Assembly: GCA_029941825.1 (NCBI GenBank)
Contig: JAPYTM010000022.1
Location: 1 to 11,008, forward strand
Length of the DNA: 11,008 nucleotides
Source: Candidatus Nitrosopumilus sp.
GTDB lineage: Archaea; Thermoproteota; Nitrososphaeria; Nitrososphaerales; Nitrosopumilaceae
Direction of reading: 5' to 3'
Within the stretch, counting starts at the first letter, position 1, and the number at the start of each line of letters is the position of its first letter. Both the position numbers and the translations under genes were made by a program. A model generated the notes under the pieces. That model was not told the origin of the DNA. It saw only the letters and a program-made list of their open reading frames with translations, and did no database searches. Below, in pieces: positions 1 through 5,578 of this stretch.

Positions 1-1
1 T

Positions 2-346
2 GCATCACTATACTTGGGATTCAGAAGTAGTTTAGAATTTGAATATCAAAAAGGAGTTGATTTACTTGGAAAACGGGTTGGGTTCGGATCATATGGTAGT
101 GGAAGTAGTGCAATGGTGTTTAGTGGAGTTATCCAACCAGGGTTTGAAGAAATAGTAAAAAACATGAACTTGGAAGCAGAGTTGGGAGATAGACGAAGAC
201 TAACACTAGATGAGTATGAGAGTTTACATGAAAATAAATTAACACCAGAGGATTCAATGCTTCATTCAAAGAAAGAATTTGTTTTAGTAGATGTAAAAAC
301 AGATGAAGAATCCCGAGGCGAAAGACGTTATGTCTTTAATGAATAA
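2..346 (+). CDS. Hydroxymethylglutaryl-CoA synthase, C-terminal fragment (5' end outside window)
   Basis: The reading frame is open from base 2, so the gene enters from the left; the TTG at 14 is only an internal leucine codon. HMG-CoA synthase condenses acetyl-CoA with acetoacetyl-CoA to give HMG-CoA, the first committed step of the mevalonate route to archaeal isoprenoid lipids, in the cytoplasm. About 114 residues are visible. The diagnostic stretch is GKRVGFGSYGSGSSAMVFSG (about codons 24-43), the conserved glycine-rich C-terminal loop of HMG-CoA synthases, followed by an acidic, charged tail typical of the archaeal enzyme. The catalytic Cys, His and Glu would lie upstream, outside the window. 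The stop codon TAA overlaps the ATG of the next gene by one base (TAATG), suggesting co-transcription and translational coupling. Family assignment is from motif recognition; other thiolase-fold enzymes are less likely. Confidence 0.85.
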   Translation, partial: ASLYLGFRSSLEFEYQKGVDLLGKRVGFGSYGSGSSAMVFSGVIQPGFEEIVKNMNLEAELGDRRRLTLDEYESLHENKLTPEDSMLHSKKEFVLVDVKTDEESRGERRYVFNE

Positions 347-894
347 TGCAAGAAGAGCCAAATCCAGTTAAGGATTATCTGTTTGAGTATATAGAAAAAT
401 CATCTACAATTCCAGAATTAATTATACAGAAAAAATTTGATCTTGTAATTGATGAAATTATTCATAATTGTTATGATAAAATAATTTCAATTGGAGATAA
501 AGATGAAAGTATGGGAATTTTAGCAACAGGAATACTGCATTATTTACTTACAAATGCACTTTTGAATAGTCAAAGAAAAATAGAATATCAAGGAGTGGAA
601 TTAGATATTGTTATTCCAGATATCAAAACATTAGAAAAAGATTCAAAGATGACTTTGTTAATTTGTATTCCAAAATCATCAGATAAGAAAATTATTGATG
701 AGAAAATATTACAGTTGGAAAAGATTCAACCAAAACATGAGAATATTTGGCTAGTTTTATCTGAAGACATTCCTACAAACAAGAAAACATTTGTCTTATC
801 TAAAGAGAATAATTCATTCTCAAAGATAATTTTTGAGATTGCACAATTTAGTAACGTTGGCGGTGCAAACAAGTTTAAAATTTTACGAATTTAG
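346..894 (+). CDS. Conserved unknown protein downstream of HMG-CoA synthase; possible degenerate nuclease-like fold
   Basis: A 182-residue soluble protein with no signal peptide or membrane segment. I do not recognise the family. The N-terminal half is predicted helical (residues 8-75). It is followed by a strand-like stretch GVELDIVIPD (83-92) and a second hydrophobic strand ending in a lysine, MTLLICIPK (102-110), then alternating strand/helix segments such as NIWLVLSE (133-140). The order helix, x-D-x strand, hydrophobic strand ending in K resembles the PD-(D/E)xK nuclease core, but the acidic residue expected two positions before the lysine is Ile108, so any catalytic site would be incomplete. 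This fold idea is inference only. The ATG overlaps the HMG-CoA synthase stop by one base, so both probably share an mRNA. Its end lies 10 bp from the end of the convergent bioD gene. Confidence 0.75.
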   Translation: MQEEPNPVKDYLFEYIEKSSTIPELIIQKKFDLVIDEIIHNCYDKIISIGDKDESMGILATGILHYLLTNALLNSQRKIEYQGVELDIVIPDIKTLEKDSKMTLLICIPKSSDKKIIDEKILQLEKIQPKHENIWLVLSEDIPTNKKTFVLSKENNSFSKIIFEIAQFSNVGGANKFKILRI

Positions 895-904
895 AATTCA
901 TAGA

Positions 905-1588
905 TTATTTCAATAAGGATTTTAAATCAATATTTTTTTTGAATGTTCTATACAGTGATGAATCACCCATGTTTCGAATAAATGGAATTGAGCCTAAAAT
1001 CGGAACGCCAGTAAGGTTTTCCAAGTCTCGTTTTAACTCTTTTACAGGATAGCCATCCTCAAAATTATTAATTATGATTCCTTTGATTGGGATTTTGTAT
1101 TTTTCACACATCTTTACAGTCATTATAGTATGATTGATAGTTCCAACTTTACTTCGAGTTACAATTATTGTTGGAATTTTCATCTCTTTGATTAGATTTG
1201 TGACATAGTAATTTTTGAGAATAGGAGTCATAATTCCGCCCATTCCTTCTACTAGAATCATATCATGAAGTTTTGTTAATTTTTTAAAACCAGATAAAAT
1301 TGTAGAAATTTTTGGTTTTGTTTTTAATTTTTTCCATGCAGTGTACGGGGATGCTGGAATTGGGAAGAACTGAGGGTTTACTAAATTTTCAGGATCACAT
1401 GTCATTGCAGCACGAGATAAAATTTCAATATCTTCAGATTTGTATCCTTTTTTTTGTACAGTTCCTGCAGCAAAAGGTTTCATTACACCAACATCTATAC
1501 CAGTTTTACGAATCGCAACTGCCAGACCTGCAGTGATGTATGTTTTTCCAACATCTGTATCAGTTCCTGTAATGAATAGTGATTTCAA
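905..1588 (-). CDS. bioD: Dethiobiotin synthetase BioD
   Basis: ATP-dependent carboxylation of 7,8-diaminononanoate to dethiobiotin, the penultimate biotin step, in the cytoplasm. The 227-residue length is normal for BioD. The N-terminus carries the P-loop GTDTDVGKT (residues 8-16), followed by VMKPFAAG (35-42, catalytic Lys37), ASPYTAW (79-85), and VEGMGGIMTP (113-122, Glu114 in the Mg/phosphate site), all in the expected order. The start is TTG at 1588: an in-frame TAA lies 21 nt upstream with no ATG between, and the next internal Met (residue 36) comes after the P-loop, so TTG is effectively forced. An A/T-rich box (GTTAATCAA on the coding strand, about 1611-1619) lies about 28 nt upstream, compatible with a leaderless mRNA. 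The gene is divergent from the other biotin genes, so it is not in an operon with them. Confidence 0.95.
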   Translation of the reverse strand: MKSLFITGTDTDVGKTYITAGLAVAIRKTGIDVGVMKPFAAGTVQKKGYKSEDIEILSRAAMTCDPENLVNPQFFPIPASPYTAWKKLKTKPKISTILSGFKKLTKLHDMILVEGMGGIMTPILKNYYVTNLIKEMKIPTIIVTRSKVGTINHTIMTVKMCEKYKIPIKGIIINNFEDGYPVKELKRDLENLTGVPILGSIPFIRNMGDSSLYRTFKKNIDLKSLLK

Positions 1589-1742
1589 TAAAATAGATAT
1601 AAAATATTACTTGATTAACGCATCGGTGAGATTCTTTCATCTGAATACTTTTTTAGATATAATTATGCATGAAAAAGTACATTTATGATGAATTAACACT
1701 TAACATCTAAATAATTTTAGAATATGAAGATGTTATTCAAAA

Positions 1743-1880
1743 ATGGTTGAGAAAAAATCAAAGAAAAAAGATGGAAGAAAACAAAAAGGACAAAAGTCAT
1801 CAGAATTAAAACAACGGGTTAAAAAATACAAAAATGAACAACAAGGAAAGAAAAAAGGAAAAAAACCAAAAAAGTATTAG
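1743..1880 (+). CDS. Lysine-rich 45-aa basic microprotein
   Basis: ATG at 1743 opens a 45-codon frame beginning MVEKKSKKKDGRKQKGQKSS and ending GKKPKKY. Roughly 40% of residues are lysine and there is no hydrophobic core, so it is probably disordered and could bind nucleic acid or ribosomes; this is inference from composition only. An A/T-rich promoter-like segment (AAATAATTTTAG, about 1708-1719) lies some 28 nt upstream of the ATG, the same spacing seen for recognised genes here. An A-rich composition can produce Lys-rich reading frames by chance, so the case is moderate: it rests on the ATG, clean frame, promoter spacing, and the fact that it fills an otherwise empty gap between bioD and the next microprotein. 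Confidence 0.6.
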   Translation: MVEKKSKKKDGRKQKGQKSSELKQRVKKYKNEQQGKKKGKKPKKY

Positions 1881-1888
1881 AATCTAAT

Positions 1889-1911
1889 TCAATACTCTTA
1901 AGTCAAGAATT
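1889..1911 (+). promoter_or_regulatory. Promoter of the 35-aa microprotein gene; first copy of a 23-bp direct repeat
   Basis: The block contains AATACTCTTAAGTCAA and recurs at 2036-2058 with a single mismatch (G/A). In both places the CTTAAG core is centred about 28 nt upstream of an ATG (1926 and 2074). This spacing matches an archaeal TATA/BRE promoter driving a leaderless mRNA. The shared core CTCTTAAG also occurs on the minus strand at 10767-10774, about 25 nt upstream of another gene. Confidence 0.6.
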
Positions 1912-1925
1912 ATTTCATTGAATTC

Positions 1926-2033
1926 ATGAGTTTTAGAGAAGATGTATTTTCAAGAAAAGAACTAGTGGTAATTATTGGAATTTCAAGTGTTGTTGCGTTA
2001 ATGTTGTATATTTCTTATGTCACAGTACGATAG
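1926..2033 (+). CDS. Single-pass membrane microprotein, 35 aa
   Basis: ATG at 1926, stop TAG at 2031. The product has a short charged N-terminus (MSFREDVFSRKE), one hydrophobic helix of about 20 residues (LVVIIGISSVVALMLYISYV, residues 13-32) and a very short TVR tail. This is the form of a small tail-type membrane protein rather than a secreted one, since nothing would remain after cleavage. No family is recognised. A well-placed promoter repeat precedes it at 1889-1911, the strongest support that it is expressed. It stands between two other microproteins, each with its own promoter-like box, so it is probably transcribed singly. Possible roles (subunit of a membrane complex, or regulator of one) cannot be told from sequence. 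Confidence 0.65.
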   Translation: MSFREDVFSRKELVVIIGISSVVALMLYISYVTVR

Positions 2034-2035
2034 CA

Positions 2036-2058
2036 TCAATACTCTTAAGTCAAAAATT
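2036..2058 (+). promoter_or_regulatory. Promoter of the 39-aa coiled-coil gene; second copy of the 23-bp direct repeat
   Basis: Identical to 1889-1911 in 22 of 23 bases. The CTTAAG core is centred 28 nt upstream of the ATG at 2074. It begins three bases after the stop codon of the preceding microprotein, so the two small genes appear to be separately transcribed from near-identical promoters rather than forming one operon. Confidence 0.6.
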
Positions 2059-2073
2059 CTTGTAGAAAAAATC

Positions 2074-2193
2074 ATGGATCTTAACGAAATACTAACTAAG
2101 GAAAGGGACTCTCTAAGAGATGAAAATATTGAATTGAGTAATAAAGTAAAAGAACTTGAATTAAAAATAAAAGAATTAGAGAAAAAAGAATAA
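2074..2193 (+). CDS. 39-aa coiled-coil microprotein
   Basis: ATG at 2074, stop TAA at 2191. The sequence MDLNEILTKERDSLRDENIE followed by LSNKVKELELKIKELEKKE has hydrophobic residues (Leu, Ile, Val) at heptad-like spacing over nearly its whole length, with Glu and Lys elsewhere, so it should form a single amphipathic helix and dimerise or bind a partner as a coiled coil. It has no membrane segment, metal site or catalytic motif, and no family is recognised. A promoter repeat shared with the preceding gene lies at 2036-2058. Regular heptads are unlikely by chance in an unselected frame, which supports it being real. It ends 70 bp before bioA. Confidence 0.65.
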   Translation: MDLNEILTKERDSLRDENIELSNKVKELELKIKELEKKE

Positions 2194-2263
2194 ATTTTGA
2201 ATCAATAAGATTATGTCAACATTAATCGGTTAATTATTAAGATCTGAAAAGATAACAAAAAAG

Positions 2264-3580
2264 TTGAAAAGTTCTGTGTGGCACCCAAACACCCAGATGA
2301 AAGAATGGGGTTCTTTTGATAAAATTACAAATGCCAAAGGAGTGTGGTTAATTGATTCTAAAGGGAATAAAATGATTGATGGCGTTGCATCAATGTGGTG
2401 TAATGTTTGGGGACATTCCAATCCTCAACTAGTAAAAGCAATCACTACACAAAGTAAAAAATTACAACATTCATCCATGTTTAACCTTACAAACGAGCCT
2501 GCAGAACAACTAGCAGAAAAATTAACAAAAATATCTCCTGGAATGTACAAGGTATTCTATTCAGATAATGGTTCATCTGCAATGGAGATTGCAATAAAAA
2601 TTGCGTTACAATACTGGAAAAATATAGGTGAAAAAAAGAAAACAGAGATTGCCACACTAAAAAATGGATACCATGGTGATACATTTGGAGCAATGTCAGT
2701 AGGGTATGTTCCAGAATTTTTTGGTAAGTTCAAAAAACAATTATTCTCAACGATTCAATTTCCAGTTCCAAACAAATACAGAACACCTGAAGGGTATTCC
2801 ATTTCAGACTATCAAAATTATTGCTTAGAAAAAATTGAAAAGAAATTATCAAAAAATAACAATATTGCAGCTTTTATTATGGAAAGTGGTGCACAAGTTG
2901 CAGGCGGTGTAATTATCTATCCAAAAGGATTTCAAAAAAAGATCAGTCAATTATGTAAAAAGTACGGTGTGTTGTTTGTTCTAGATGAGATTGCAACAGG
3001 TTTTGGACGATTAGGATCTATGATACAATATGAAGAGCAAAACAGTATTCCAGACATTGTATCATATGGAAAAATGTTAACTGGAGGATATCTAACAATG
3101 GCAGCAACACTAACTAATAAAAAAATTTATGATTCATTTTTAGGTGAATTTAATGATTGGAAGCATCTATTTCATGGTCATACATATACTGGAAATCCAA
3201 TTGCAGCTGCAGTAGCTAATGAGAATCTCAAAATGTATCAAAAGAATCATCTGATAAAAAAGATTCAAAAATCATCTAAAATATTTGAAAAATATTACAA
3301 AGAAATTTCAGAAATCGATATTGTGGGAAATATAAGACATAAAGGAATGCTTATGGGAATTGAACTAGTTAGTAACAAAATAAGAAAGACTCCAATTAAT
3401 CCTAAAAAATCAATAAACAAAATATTTTTTGAGGAGGGTAAAAAGAATGGAGTCTATCTTAGAACACTTGGAAACATAGTCATGCTTGTTCCACCATTAG
3501 CAATTTCAGAAAAAGAGCTAAATTTGCTCCTAAATAGAGCCATAAAAACAATCAAATCTGCAAGATTAAAGGTAATTTGA
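2264..3580 (+). CDS. bioA: Adenosylmethionine/lysine-type 8-amino-7-oxononanoate aminotransferase BioA
   Basis: PLP-dependent class III aminotransferase converting KAPA to 7,8-diaminononanoate. It has 438 residues, normal for BioA. Motifs in order: VWHPNTQMKEWG (5-16), DGVASMWCNVWGH (39-51), FYSDNGSSAMEIAIKIALQYW (98-118, phosphate-binding GSS), NGYHGDTFGAMSVG (134-147), LDEIATGFGR (240-249, Asp241 to the pyridine nitrogen), GKMLTGG (269-275, Schiff-base Lys270), HGHTYTGNP (304-312) and YLRTLGNIVMLVPP (398-411, Arg400). The start is TTG: an in-frame TAA at 2231-2233 precedes it with no ATG between, and the first internal Met (12) lies within the conserved HP-TQM motif. Substrate-pocket residues resemble the Bacillus lysine-using enzyme more than the E. 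coli SAM-using one (see findings). A TTAATTATTAAG box (2230-2241) is centred about 28 nt upstream, overlapping the ATTAA-N4-TTAAT inverted repeat at 2221-2234. Confidence 0.93.
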   Translation: MKSSVWHPNTQMKEWGSFDKITNAKGVWLIDSKGNKMIDGVASMWCNVWGHSNPQLVKAITTQSKKLQHSSMFNLTNEPAEQLAEKLTKISPGMYKVFYSDNGSSAMEIAIKIALQYWKNIGEKKKTEIATLKNGYHGDTFGAMSVGYVPEFFGKFKKQLFSTIQFPVPNKYRTPEGYSISDYQNYCLEKIEKKLSKNNNIAAFIMESGAQVAGGVIIYPKGFQKKISQLCKKYGVLFVLDEIATGFGRLGSMIQYEEQNSIPDIVSYGKMLTGGYLTMAATLTNKKIYDSFLGEFNDWKHLFHGHTYTGNPIAAAVANENLKMYQKNHLIKKIQKSSKIFEKYYKEISEIDIVGNIRHKGMLMGIELVSNKIRKTPINPKKSINKIFFEEGKKNGVYLRTLGNIVMLVPPLAISEKELNLLLNRAIKTIKSARLKVI

Positions 3581-3581
3581 C

Positions 3582-3611
3582 TGTTAACCCCCATAATTTC
3601 CTGGGTTAAAC
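3582..3611. promoter_or_regulatory. BirA-like biotin operator upstream of bioB
   Basis: An inverted repeat TGTTAACC (3582-3589), 14-bp spacer, GGTTAAAC (3604-3611). It closely follows the known BirA box, TTGTTAACC or TTGTAAACC, then 14-16 bp, then the reverse complement, reported for biotin operons of bacteria and some archaea. It begins one base after the bioA stop codon and ends 9 bp before the bioB A/T promoter box at 3621-3630, where a bound repressor would interfere with transcription factor B or TBP. The palindrome is directly visible; its binding by a biotin protein ligase with a DNA-binding domain is inference, because no birA gene lies in the window. Confidence 0.6.
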
Positions 3612-3620
3612 TTTCCAGCA

Positions 3621-3630
3621 ATATTATTAA
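3621..3630 (+). promoter_or_regulatory. TATA-like box of bioB
   Basis: ATATTATTAA centred about 28 nt upstream of the GTG start of bioB, compatible with a leaderless or nearly leaderless transcript. It lies 9 bp downstream of the BirA-like palindrome. Many A/T runs occur in this AT-rich DNA, so the position relative to the start is the main evidence. Confidence 0.5.
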
Positions 3631-3652
3631 TGAAACAATAAAAAATGATTGT

Positions 3653-4630
3653 GTGAGTACTCTAGAATTTATCAAAGAGTGTCAAGAAAAAGTATTTTCA
3701 GGAATTAGTATCTCTTCAGATGATGCTAAAAAATTATTTAATATTTCAGATGAAAACATTCAAGATTTAGCAAAATGTGCAAATGAGATTACCAGGGAAT
3801 TTAATGGTGATAAAGTGGATGTTGAACAATTAAACAATATTAAAAAAAATGCATGCAGTGAAGATTGTACATTTTGTGGACAATCAGCATTTTTTGATAC
3901 AGGGATTGAAACATATCAATTACCAACTCCTCAAGAAGTAATTAGTAAAGCTCAAAAAGCAAAAGATGAGGGTGCTGAATCATATTGTTTAGTTGCAGCA
4001 TGGAGAGAGCCATCTACAAAAGATTTTGAAGATGTTTGTAAAATTATTAGTGAAGTTAATGATAAGGTTGGAATAAGTATAGAATGTAGTTTAGGTTTTC
4101 TTACACAACAGCAAGCAGAAAAGCTAAAAGAATTACATGTAAAAAGATATAATCATAATTTAGAGACTGCAAAATCAAAATTCTCAGAAATTTGTACCAC
4201 CCACACATATGAAGACAGATTAAAGACATTGGGAATTGCAAGAGATGCAGGATTAGAATTATGTACTGGGGGCATTATCGGTCTAGGTGAAACAAGAGCA
4301 CAGAGACTAGAATTATCATTAGAGTTAGCAAGATTATTTCCTGAAGAGGTAACAATAAACATACTAGTTCCAATTCCTGGAACTCCATTAGAATTACAAA
4401 CTAATCTTGCAGATTCTGAAATTATCAGAATATTTTCAGTAATCAGATTTCTATTACCTGAATCAGTAATCAAAATTTCTGGAGGTAGAGAAGAAAATCT
4501 AGATGATTCAGGTGCAAAATTACTTCAGAGTGGAGCTAATGGAATAATTACTGCAGGATATCTAATTTTGGAGGGGAATAAAGCGGAAAAAGACCGTAAA
4601 ATGATAGAAGACATTGGCCTCAAAGTATAA
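3653..4630 (+). CDS. bioB: Biotin synthase BioB (radical SAM)
   Basis: Radical-SAM enzyme that inserts sulfur into dethiobiotin to give biotin, using one [4Fe-4S] and one [2Fe-2S] cluster. 325 residues, typical length. The radical-SAM cluster motif is C68-x3-C72-x2-C75 in ACSEDCTFCGQS. The [2Fe-2S] ligands of E. coli BioB (C97, C128, C188, R260) have clear counterparts: C112 in YCLVAAW, C145 in SIECSLG, C204 in LCTGGIIGLGE, and R279 in ISGGREEN. YNHNLET (166-172) is also conserved. All catalytic residues are present, so it should be active. The start is GTG at 3653; no ATG lies upstream in frame, and the next internal Met is at residue 317, so GTG is forced. A BirA-like operator and A/T box precede it. 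It follows bioA by 72 bp on the same strand but has its own promoter. Confidence 0.96.
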   Translation: MSTLEFIKECQEKVFSGISISSDDAKKLFNISDENIQDLAKCANEITREFNGDKVDVEQLNNIKKNACSEDCTFCGQSAFFDTGIETYQLPTPQEVISKAQKAKDEGAESYCLVAAWREPSTKDFEDVCKIISEVNDKVGISIECSLGFLTQQQAEKLKELHVKRYNHNLETAKSKFSEICTTHTYEDRLKTLGIARDAGLELCTGGIIGLGETRAQRLELSLELARLFPEEVTINILVPIPGTPLELQTNLADSEIIRIFSVIRFLLPESVIKISGGREENLDDSGAKLLQSGANGIITAGYLILEGNKAEKDRKMIEDIGLKV

Positions 4631-4730
4631 CATTGTAAAGTAATTTCGCCATATACCTGAATGCCACTTTAAAAATAGTAAAATCATTTAGTGTTTAATA
4701 AAATTCCATTAATTCTTCATCACAATTGAT

Positions 4731-4762
4731 CCCCTAGAAAGGTTCAAGCCTTAACAAATTCA
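4731..4762 (+). repeat. Intergenic repeat, copy 1 (CCCC-N-AGAAAG-TTCAAGCC type)
   Basis: The block CCCCTAGAAAGGTTCAAGCC followed after five bases by AAATTCA recurs at 5074-5105 as CCCCAAGAAAGATTCAAGCC plus AAATTCA: 18 of 20 core bases are identical, with the same internal spacing. It lies in the 221-bp non-coding gap after bioB, about 90 bp before the promoter region of the first zinc-ribbon gene. The rest of that gap shows no reading frame longer than about 10 codons. Function is unknown; a short A/T-flanked regulatory or RNA element is possible. Confidence 0.55.
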
Positions 4763-4851
4763 TTTAAAATTTATTTCTAAATCATGATGGTTAGGCTGTA
4801 ATCTGAAGGGACCTAGAATGATTATTATCTGGATTTGGAAAAAAATCTAAT

Positions 4852-5010
4852 ATGGGGTTCAAAAAAGGCATTCACAAATGTGTAGAATGTGAGAAAAAAA
4901 TCAAAGAGGATCCAGATGATACAGGAATGTGTAGTAAATGCGGTTCAGCAGAAACTCGTCTTGAAAAAACAATGTACAAAGAATTAATCGATGATGGGAA
5001 TTTTCCATAA
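4852..5010 (+). CDS. Zinc-ribbon microprotein, 52 aa
   Basis: ATG at 4852, stop TAA at 5008. Two CxxC knuckles are present, C10-VE-C13 and C27-SK-C30, separated by 13 residues, which is the layout of a single rubredoxin-like zinc ribbon. The C-terminal part (residues 34-52) is a charged helix with Met-Tyr-Lys-Glu-Leu. Such small zinc ribbons are common in archaea and often contact nucleic acid or larger complexes; no specific family is recognised here. An A/T stretch ATTATTAT (4820-4827) sits about 28 nt upstream. It is the first of three tiny zinc-ribbon genes in 840 bp. The regular cysteine pairs make chance unlikely. Confidence 0.8.
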   Translation: MGFKKGIHKCVECEKKIKEDPDDTGMCSKCGSAETRLEKTMYKELIDDGNFP

Positions 5011-5073
5011 TTAATAAAAAAATGAGAGAAATACTCATTTAAACATCGATTAGATTCTAGAATCATAAATTAA

Positions 5074-5105
5074 CCCCAAGAAAGATTCAAGCCCCTGTAA
5101 ATTCA
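5074..5105 (+). repeat. Intergenic repeat, copy 2 (CCCC-N-AGAAAG-TTCAAGCC type)
   Basis: CCCCAAGAAAGATTCAAGCC then, five bases on, AAATTCA. It matches 4731-4762 in 18 of 20 core bases plus the downstream heptamer. It lies between the ends of the convergent zinc-ribbon genes (5010 and 5123), unlike copy 1, which lies upstream of a gene, so the two share no obvious promoter role. TTCAAGCC recalls a tRNA T-loop, but no tRNA body can be folded around it. Confidence 0.55.
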
Positions 5106-5122
5106 GAGTTAAAGAATGGAAT

Positions 5123-5245
5123 CTACAGTTTAGGTAAATTACCTGATTTATCTAAATTAGATTTACACACTTTGCAATACAATCTAATTTCTTTTGATGG
5201 GAATTCTGCTCCACAATTTTTACATGTGTACAACTTTTCATCCAT
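5123..5245 (-). CDS. Zinc-ribbon microprotein, 40 aa
   Basis: Read on the minus strand from ATG (5245-5243) to TAG (5125-5123). The protein starts MDEKLYTCKNCGAEFPSKEI and contains C8-KN-C11-G and C24-KV-C27, separated by 12 residues: a minimal zinc ribbon with the classic CxxCG knuckle. The tail SNLDKSGNLPKL is short and polar. An A/T box (TTTAATATTA on the coding strand, about 5264-5273) lies 20-28 nt upstream of the ATG. It converges with the preceding zinc-ribbon gene and diverges from the next, so it must have its own promoter. Function is unknown; a nucleic-acid or protein-binding adaptor is plausible by analogy with other archaeal ribbons. Confidence 0.8.
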   Translation of the reverse strand: MDEKLYTCKNCGAEFPSKEIRLYCKVCKSNLDKSGNLPKL

Positions 5246-5578
5246 GATTAACTTGATGTGAATAGTAATATTAAATCATCACAATGTGGAGTCTAAATTG
5301 AATCTAATTTTATCCCCAATGTAGTATCTTAATCCCCTCGAGATCACATCATTTCTTGAAACAAGTGGAACTAAAAAAAAGTGAAATCATAAGAAACGGT
5401 TTTACGCACACCTAATTTCAATAATCAGTAGATGAACTCAAAGTTAACTAATGCTTATTGAAATTCCATGCTCGTACAACACCATTTTTTAAAAAAATAG
5501 AACAAAAGGGGTTCAAATCTCTCAAGTTTTGGTTAAAATCAAGATCATTCTTAATTCTTAGTTGATTTTGAATGTATT
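5246..5578. other. 333-bp non-coding gap between two zinc-ribbon genes, holding an orphan copy of the bioF upstream region
   Basis: No credible gene of more than about 10 codons is visible. The left edge holds the promoter of the minus-strand zinc ribbon. The central part (about 5345-5443) is an imperfect copy of the sequence immediately upstream of bioF, ending in a 9-codon frame (ATG 5432, stop 5459-5461) that begins MNSK, reminiscent of the MSSK start of BioF. The right part has an AAAAGGGGTTCAAATCTC segment (from 5504) with a tRNA T-loop look but no tRNA around it, and the CTTAATTCTTAG box (5549-5560) for the next gene. Confidence 0.6.
5345..5443 (+). repeat. Orphan copy of the bioF leader/promoter repeat (copy A)
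   Basis: Aligns with 6366-6463 at a fixed offset of 1,020 bp apart from one single-base indel near the left end. The best part, TTTTACGCACACCTAATTTC then AATAATCAGTA (5400-5430), matches copy B in 26 of the last 30 bases (5401-5430). CACATCATTT and TTGAA at the left end also match. No coding gene of appreciable length follows this copy. It could be a decayed duplicate, a second regulatory site, or a small RNA gene. Confidence 0.65.

Noticed and set aside
2203..2236. BirA box upstream of bioA
   Set aside because: GGTTAATTA (2228-2236) fits one half-site, but no matching half lies 14-16 bp away; only the short ATTAA-N4-TTAAT palindrome is present.
4153..4473. 106-aa minus-strand frame inside bioB
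   Set aside because: It is a shadow of bioB, which has full motif support; no recognisable domain in the antisense product.
4784..4835. Possible C/D-box sRNA (ATGATGG ... CTGA ... ATGATTA ... CTGG)
   Set aside because: The second C-like box is imperfect, the last D-like box is CTGG rather than CTGA and only 4 nt from it, leaving no room for a guide, and no terminal stem is visible.
5504..5530. tRNA-like T arm (GGGGTTCAAATCTC)
   Set aside because: The stem is weak with G-T pairs, and no matching acceptor, anticodon or D arm can be built from the upstream 70 bases.
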